Origin: JAHJQZ01 sp963676075 | GTDB lineage: Bacteria; Pseudomonadota; Alphaproteobacteria; Rhizobiales; Devosiaceae | Reading direction: 5' to 3' | DNA: 17,812 bases | Assembly (NCBI GenBank): GCA_963676075.2 | Contig: CAXXNZ010000007.1 | Coordinates: 1 to 17,812 of the forward strand | Shown here: one piece after another, positions 14,218-17,812 of the stretch | How positions within the stretch are numbered: position 1 is the first letter of the stretch | How the letters are laid out: each line of letters opens with the position of its first letter | Program-made: the position numbers and the translations under genes | The notes under the pieces: generated by a model | What the model saw: the letters and a program-made list of their open reading frames with translations, nothing else | The model's database searches: none | What the model was told of the DNA's origin: nothing

Positions 14218-15467
14218 GAGGCGGCGCTCTGTTCCAGCGCCTCCTGGCTGAATTCGCTGGCTTCATCAGAGCCCGGCATTTGCAACAGGTCGATCGACGG
14301 GAAAACGAAGTCGGTTTCCTCGTGTCTTGCCAGAACATTGAGGGGCTCAGGTCGCGTCTTCAGTTCCGGCGCGGCCGCGAGGGGGGCTTCCGCGGTATCG
14401 AGATCATCCTTTTCGAAGGGTGCAACGGCTTCTTCCACCGGCTCCTCGACGGCCGCAATTTCCTCTATGTCCTCGTCGTCCTCATCGTCTTCGTCAACGG
14501 TCGACGGAACGGACGGCGTCTCGGGGATCCTGCTTTCCGCAGTCCGCGTTGGGCTGTAGGCCAGTACCTGCCGGTAGAGCAAAACCGGAGAGGGGGCTTC
14601 TTCGGCGCGGTCTTCCGGTTCCTCGCACACGGTTTCCACGGCATCCGAGGTCGCCGTCCATGACGTGATCATCATGTCGTCTTGCGCCGTTTCGGTGAAG
14701 GCTTCTGCGGGCGCGGTTTCGATATTGGCTTTCGTGCGTGGCGCTTCCTGTTCGAGCGGCGCGGTCGGCTCTTCGGCCTGTATGGGGCTTTCAACCGGGG
14801 CGCGCGTGCGGTTGTCCGCCGGGCGGTGTTCAAGACCGGCCAGAGCCATCATCTCGAAGGCCAGCGCATCCGGCAGATAGGAAAAGCAGTTATCTTCCGC
14901 GTGCGCTGTCTCGTCCGGCATGTCAGGCGTCTCGTTTTCGGCTGCGATTGCGCGGCCGGTCTCCTCGGGGGCAGGCAGAATGGCGTCGATCTCGCGCGAA
15001 AGGTACCAGGGGATCGAAGGAGCCGTGTCTTCCTCCATCTCGCCGGCGGGCAGCTTCTGTTCGTCCGCCGCGGTCGTGGCTTCCTCGGCGGATGAGACGG
15101 TGCGTTCAGCCGGCAGTTCTTCGGCAATCCGTTCCTGGAGCACGGTCGCCGGCGAGGGAAGCTGCGGCCCGAAAGCCGCCTGTTGCTTTTGCGCGGCTGC
15201 CGGCATTTCCGGCTCGGGGTGTTTCTTGTGTGGGGTGCGGGTGAACCGCACATTGGGTCCCAGCACGAAAGGGCGCTGCCAGCTCGGCAGGCGTTCGGGA
15301 TCAAGGATCGCCGCTTCCGGATTGCGAGGCGAAGCCTCGGCGGTCTGGTCGGAATCTGCCTCGGCGGTTTCCGCCTTTTTCAAATCTGCGCGTTTCGATT
15401 GAAGGCTGGGATAAGGCGAAATAGGCATGCTGATGAAGACCAATCTGAGAACTGTCACACAGTCCAT
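14100..15467 (-). CDS. ftsK: FtsK N-terminal linker half, frameshifted relative to the motor
   Basis: Upstream half of the same ftsK gene. About 415 residues of low-complexity acidic, Pro/Ala/Glu-rich linker (EDDEDIEE, EEPVEEAVAPFE) lead to the conserved PSIDLLQMPG and SQEALEQ that normally precede the motor. After EQSA the reading frame diverges and ends at 14100 with an unrelated tail. Restoring one base (one G on the + strand at about 14221-14224, GCGGC to GCGGGC) would give EQSARLLESILEDFGVKGEI and join the two halves to about 890 residues. No membrane segments are encoded; the frame is closed upstream at 15489-15491. ATG 15467 or ATG 15425 (MPISPYPS) are possible starts, neither with a good ribosome site. 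Either a second, soluble FtsK paralogue or a gene that has lost its membrane part. Confidence 0.7.
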   Translation of the reverse strand: MDCVTVLRLVFISMPISPYPSLQSKRADLKKAETAEADSDQTAEASPRNPEAAILDPERLPSWQRPFVLGPNVRFTRTPHKKHPEPEMPAAAQKQQAAFGPQLPSPATVLQERIAEELPAERTVSSAEEATTAADEQKLPAGEMEEDTAPSIPWYLSREIDAILPAPEETGRAIAAENETPDMPDETAHAEDNCFSYLPDALAFEMMALAGLEHRPADNRTRAPVESPIQAEEPTAPLEQEAPRTKANIETAPAEAFTETAQDDMMITSWTATSDAVETVCEEPEDRAEEAPSPVLLYRQVLAYSPTRTAESRIPETPSVPSTVDEDDEDDEDIEEIAAVEEPVEEAVAPFEKDDLDTAEAPLAAAPELKTRPEPLNVLARHEETDFVFPSIDLLQMPGSDEASEFSQEALEQSAASWKAFWKISASRARSSTCVRALSSRCMNSSRRPASSLRG

Positions 15468-15532
15468 GTGATAGAAAAGAAACCTTAATCAGTCGTTTCG
15501 TCGCAAGCGTTTTCACGCGTTGGTGACGGTGC

Positions 15533-15715
15533 GTGAGCTGTCGGCGCCACGGCGTCGCGCAAAACAAGTCTGGTCAAAGCAGGCTTTCCGCGGAAGCCGG
15601 AGCAAGCCCCCAGGAAATCATGTCCATCACCGGAAACAAACCGCCAGCCGAAGTGCAACGGTATATTGATGCCGCGATACGCGAGGCTTGGCAGACACGG
15701 CCTTCGAGAAGCTGA
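15533..15715 (+). pseudogene. Decayed fragment of a tyrosine recombinase (phage/ICE integrase) C-terminus
   Basis: Short frame encoding AEAGASPQEIMSITGNKPPAE followed by VQRYIDAA, matching the end of phage-type integrases, where a box of the form AEAG..EIM..TGHK..EVQRY.DAA carries the nucleophilic tyrosine. Here the His of TGHK is Asn. Upstream, CACGGCGTCGCGCAAAACA looks like a degraded HGLRKT box holding the catalytic Arg, with a small insertion that breaks the frame. No catalytic core upstream. A remnant only, not functional. It may mark a former integration event near ftsK. Confidence 0.6.
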
Positions 15716-15743
15716 TTTCTCGACCGAACCGAGAACAAACTGT

Positions 15744-15768
15744 GGTGAACCTTCAGTCAAGGTTCGCC
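15744..15768. other. Hairpin between integrase fragment and insertion sequence
   Basis: GGTGAACCTT (15744-15753) and AAGGTTCGCC (15759-15768) form a 10-bp stem with one G-T wobble and a 5-nt loop. A-rich sequence follows on the + strand. On the minus strand the bases after the stem are only moderately T-rich, so it is a weak terminator candidate at best. Confidence 0.3.
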
Positions 15769-15799
15769 AAAAATAACAGTAAGGTGCTGAAATGAAAGA

Positions 15800-15807
15800 C
15801 TGACGTC
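15800..15807. repeat. Target-site duplication, left copy
   Basis: CTGACGTC directly before the left inverted repeat; identical to 17166-17173. Confidence 0.9.
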
Positions 15808-17165
15808 GATCGTGTCCCATGACGTGGTGTAGCTTAGACGACCACGGCTCATCCCAGAGGGGCGGATGAGTGTCAGCTTGCGGCTGGCAGGCTGATGAGC
15901 GGATCATCGCTCATTGTGGCGATGGTTTCCAGTGTCATGTAGCGGGATCGTTGGACGGCCCATTCATCGTTCTGTTCGAGCAGGAGCGCGCCGACGAGAC
16001 GAACGATGGCGTCATCGTTGGGGAAGATGCCGACAACCTCGGTGCGCCGCTTGATCTCGCCGTTCAGACGTTCGATCGGGTTTGTGCTGTGAAGCTTTGC
16101 CCAGTGCTGCCTTGGAAAGGTCATGTATGCGAGCACATCCTGTTCGGCACTATCCATCAGCGTGGCGAGTTTCGGCACCTTCGGCCTGATCTGGTCGGCG
16201 ACATTGCGCCACTGGGTGCTCGCCGCCTCCGGCGTGTCCTGGGCAAAAGCCGTGGCGATGAAGGCGGAGACGACGCGCCGCCCGCTCTTTCCGGCATGAG
16301 CCAATGCGTTTCTCATGAAGTGGACCCTGCAGCGCTGCCAGGTGGCGCAAAGCACCTTCGACACAGCGGCCTTGATCCCCTCATGGGCATCGGAGACGAC
16401 GAGCTTGACGCCCCGCAGCCCACGCCTGGTCAGCTTGCGCAGGAACTCCGTCCAGATCGCCTCTGCCTCGGATGTGCCGATTTCCATGCCGAGCACTTCG
16501 CGTCGGCCGTCGGTGTTCACGCCCACTGCGATGATGACGGCGACAGAGACGATGCGCCCGCCGCGTCGGACCTTCAGATAGGTGGCATCGATCCAGAGGT
16601 ATGGCCATTCGCCTTCGATGGGCCTGTCGAGGAAGGCCTTCACCTTGTCGTCTATTTCCTCGCAAAGTCGCGAGACCTGGCTCTTGGAGATGCCCGACAT
16701 GCCCATGGCTTTGACGAGATCATCGACGGACCGGGTCGAAACGCCCTGGATATAGGCTTCCTGGATGACCGCCGTCAGAGCCTTCTCCGCCATCCGGCGT
16801 GGTTCGAGAAAGCTCGGAAAATAGCTGCCGGTGCGAAGCTTGGGGATGCGCAGCTCAACGGTGCCCGCTCGCGTTTCCCAGTCTCGATCGCGGTAGCCGT
16901 TGCGCTGGGCAAGCCGGAACGTGGTCTTCTCGCCGTATCCAGCGCCTGTCTTCGCGCTCACCTCCAGCGCCGTCAGTTTCTCGGCTGCAAAGCCGATCAT
17001 CTCACGCAGCAAATCGGCATCAGCGCTCTTCTCAACAGCCAAGCGCAGGTTCATCATGTCGTCGGTCATCGGTGGTGTCCTTAAGGTTGGTTCTAAGCAA
17101 CCCGACCCTACCGGAAATCACCGATGGCTATGAAATCCAGCTACACCACGCGCTGGGACACGATC
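15808..17165 (-). mobile_element. Complete IS256-family insertion sequence (1358 bp)
   Basis: Terminal inverted repeats of 27 bp: left 15808-15834 starts GATCGTGTCCCATGACG, right 17139-17165 (reverse strand) starts GATCGTGTCCCAGCGCG; 24 of 27 positions agree, with the three differences together in the middle. Both ends are flanked by the 8-bp direct repeat CTGACGTC (15800-15807 and 17166-17173), the target duplication typical of the family. One intact transposase gene fills the element. Intact ends, intact target duplication and an open transposase suggest recent insertion. No recognisable gene is split by it. Confidence 0.93.
15873..17069 (-). CDS. IS256-family transposase
   Basis: 398-residue mutator-type DDE transposase that excises and inserts the surrounding element. 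Seen: catalytic D161 (PYLWIDATYLKV), D227 (KLVVSDAHEGI) and E333 (STNPIERLNGEIKRR), all present with normal context, plus CRVHFMRNALAHAG between the second Asp and the Glu and the VVGIFPND end motif. Length is normal for the family (about 390-410). ATG 17069 has AAGGA about 8-12 bases upstream on the reverse strand. The gene lies fully between the two terminal repeats. Resembles rhizobial members such as ISRm3. Likely active. Confidence 0.95.
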   Translation of the reverse strand: MTDDMMNLRLAVEKSADADLLREMIGFAAEKLTALEVSAKTGAGYGEKTTFRLAQRNGYRDRDWETRAGTVELRIPKLRTGSYFPSFLEPRRMAEKALTAVIQEAYIQGVSTRSVDDLVKAMGMSGISKSQVSRLCEEIDDKVKAFLDRPIEGEWPYLWIDATYLKVRRGGRIVSVAVIIAVGVNTDGRREVLGMEIGTSEAEAIWTEFLRKLTRRGLRGVKLVVSDAHEGIKAAVSKVLCATWQRCRVHFMRNALAHAGKSGRRVVSAFIATAFAQDTPEAASTQWRNVADQIRPKVPKLATLMDSAEQDVLAYMTFPRQHWAKLHSTNPIERLNGEIKRRTEVVGIFPNDDAIVRLVGALLLEQNDEWAVQRSRYMTLETIATMSDDPLISLPAAS

Positions 17166-17173
17166 CTGACGTC
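17166..17173. repeat. Target-site duplication, right copy
   Basis: CTGACGTC directly after the right inverted repeat; identical to 15800-15807. Confidence 0.9.
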
Positions 17174-17443
17174 CGGCATGGAAGCGCCGTTCTATCCGAT
17201 TTTCAGGGTCAATAAGATCAATTACTTACATCGCCTCGCGACAAGTCGGCTTTTTGAATCCGACACCCGAACTCCGTCTTCTGACATCTGAAATCCGTCC
17301 TGAATTGAACCGCTATTCCTCCGGCCCGAAAATACGCACGAAAAAGGGCCACTCCCGAAGGAGCAGCCCTGAATAAACACCCGATTTTTGGGACTTCTAT
17401 TTTTTTCGGCCGCCTGAATAGCCCCCGTACGAAGCGAACCGGA
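17174..17443. other. Gene-free stretch between the insertion sequence and the regulator promoter
   Basis: Holds the minus-strand terminator at 17341-17370. A frame starting ATG at 17178 would give about 37 residues (MEAPFYPIFRVNKINY) but has no ribosome site. Otherwise I see nothing in it. Confidence 0.5.
17341..17370 (-). terminator. Rho-independent terminator on the minus strand
   Basis: Reverse strand: AGGGC, TG, CTCC, TTCG loop, GGAG, TG, GCCCT, then TTTTT (17345-17341). An interrupted stem with a UUCG tetraloop and U-run is a strong intrinsic terminator. No recognised minus-strand gene lies immediately upstream of it, so it may end a small RNA or be left over from a lost gene. Confidence 0.7.
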
Positions 17444-17512
17444 TTTTAGTATCACTAAAAAATCATTGACAGTCGTTCGGTTTCGCTTTTCCTTTGTAGT
17501 AATACTAAAAAA
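17444..17512 (+). promoter_or_regulatory. Promoter with twin palindromic operators of the XRE regulator gene
   Basis: Operator 1: TTTTAGT-ATC-ACTAAAA (17444-17460), a perfect palindrome with 3-nt centre. Operator 2: TTTGTAGT-AAT-ACTAAAAA (17493-17511), same core with one mismatched pair. Centres are 50 bp apart, five helical turns. A TTGACA -35-like box lies between them at 17466-17471; a good -10 is not obvious at 17 bp. Binding of the downstream regulator to both sites, as autoregulation, is inferred. Confidence 0.6.
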
Positions 17513-17521
17513 GGAACAGCA

Positions 17522-17812
17522 ATGCGTGTCAGTGAAAGCAGCACCGGGAAACCGGGCCATGAGCCGTTTGGCGAGCGTTTGCGCGCGCGGCGAAAGGAAC
17601 TCGGGCTGACGCTCCAGCAGGTTGCCGATGCGGCTGGCTTTTCGGTTGGTTTCATTTCCCAGATCGAGCGCGGCATTACCGCGCCTTCCCTCACATCGCT
17701 GGTTTCCGTGTGCCGGGTGCTGAAGGTCGATGTCGGCCATTTCCTTACCCCGCAGAAATCCGATGCGCTCGTCACCCGGCAATCCGAAAGGACGCTGTTC
17801 GCGCTCGACGGA
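17522..17812 (+). CDS. XRE-family HTH transcriptional regulator, 3' partial (probably XRE-cupin type)
   Basis: 97 residues before the right window edge. Seen: MRVSESSTG, then an HTH_3/XRE domain at about residues 16-72 (FGERLRARRKELGLTLQQVA, GFISQIERGITAPSLTSL, RVLKVDVGHFL). After the HTH the sequence continues into QKSDALVTRQSERTLFALDG, the normal link to a C-terminal cupin sensor domain in this regulator class; the cupin part is outside the window, so that is inference. Start ATG 17522 has AAGGA 8-12 bases upstream. Two palindromes cover its promoter, which suggests autoregulation. Such regulators often control neighbouring catabolic or polyamine/amino-acid genes, not visible here. Confidence 0.85.
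   Translation, partial: MRVSESSTGKPGHEPFGERLRARRKELGLTLQQVADAAGFSVGFISQIERGITAPSLTSLVSVCRVLKVDVGHFLTPQKSDALVTRQSERTLFALDG

Noticed and set aside
12760..14559. Long plus-strand frame of 599 residues
   Set aside because: Antisense to the ftsK motor domain, whose motifs are clear on the minus strand.
15870..17084. Plus-strand frame of 404 residues
   Set aside because: Antisense to the IS256 transposase, which has the full catalytic triad.
17222..17782. Minus-strand frame of 186 residues
   Set aside because: Runs through the XRE coding region, its promoter and the terminator hairpin; no recognisable product.

Overview
The window looks like a chromosomal or large-replicon segment of a GC-rich alphaproteobacterium, most likely a member of the Rhizobiaceae or a close relative. 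The reasons are the high GC with strong G/C third positions, the mix of gene families (MelA next to a peptide-type ABC ATPase, an FtsK translocase, an IS256-family element) and a P2-type tail module. No 16S rRNA or other strict taxonomic marker is present, so this placement is inference.

Region 1 (about 3-8545, nearly all + strand) is the late end of a P2-like contractile-tail prophage. The order matches P2: sheath (FI, 5' truncated by the window), tube (FII), tail chaperone E with a -1 frameshift into E', tape measure (T), U, X and D. A lysis cassette follows: a three-membrane-segment protein fused to a GH24 lysozyme, an inner spanin-like protein, an overlapping lipoprotein that looks like the outer spanin, and a frame-disrupted coiled-coil/membrane protein. 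Genes are tightly packed with stop/start overlaps. One small secreted protein gene is inserted on the opposite strand between E' and the tape measure and looks like a moron. No integrase or attachment site of this phage is visible.

Region 2 (about 8661-12359) holds two head-to-head truncated genes. A minus-strand TPR protein with seven near-identical 126-bp repeats has lost its 5' end. A plus-strand dual ABC ATPase has lost the part that carries its first Walker A motif. They abut at about 9636-9645, which looks like a deletion or rearrangement junction. An intact GH4 alpha-galactosidase gene (melA) follows the ATPase with a 17-base gap, so this may be the remnant of an alpha-galactoside uptake and cleavage operon.

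Region 3 (about 12360-15467) has a 433-bp gene-free stretch with three clean hairpins, then ftsK on the minus strand. The ftsK reading frame is broken by an apparent one-base deletion near 14221-14224, and no N-terminal membrane domain is encoded.

Region 4 (about 15468-17812) contains a decayed fragment of a tyrosine recombinase C-terminus and a complete IS256-family insertion sequence (15808-17165) with 27-bp terminal inverted repeats and an 8-bp target duplication. A minus-strand terminator hairpin without an obvious gene follows, then the start of an XRE-family regulator with twin palindromic operators 50 bp apart in its promoter. Overall this is an accessory, rearranged region in which mobile DNA sits next to chromosomal genes.
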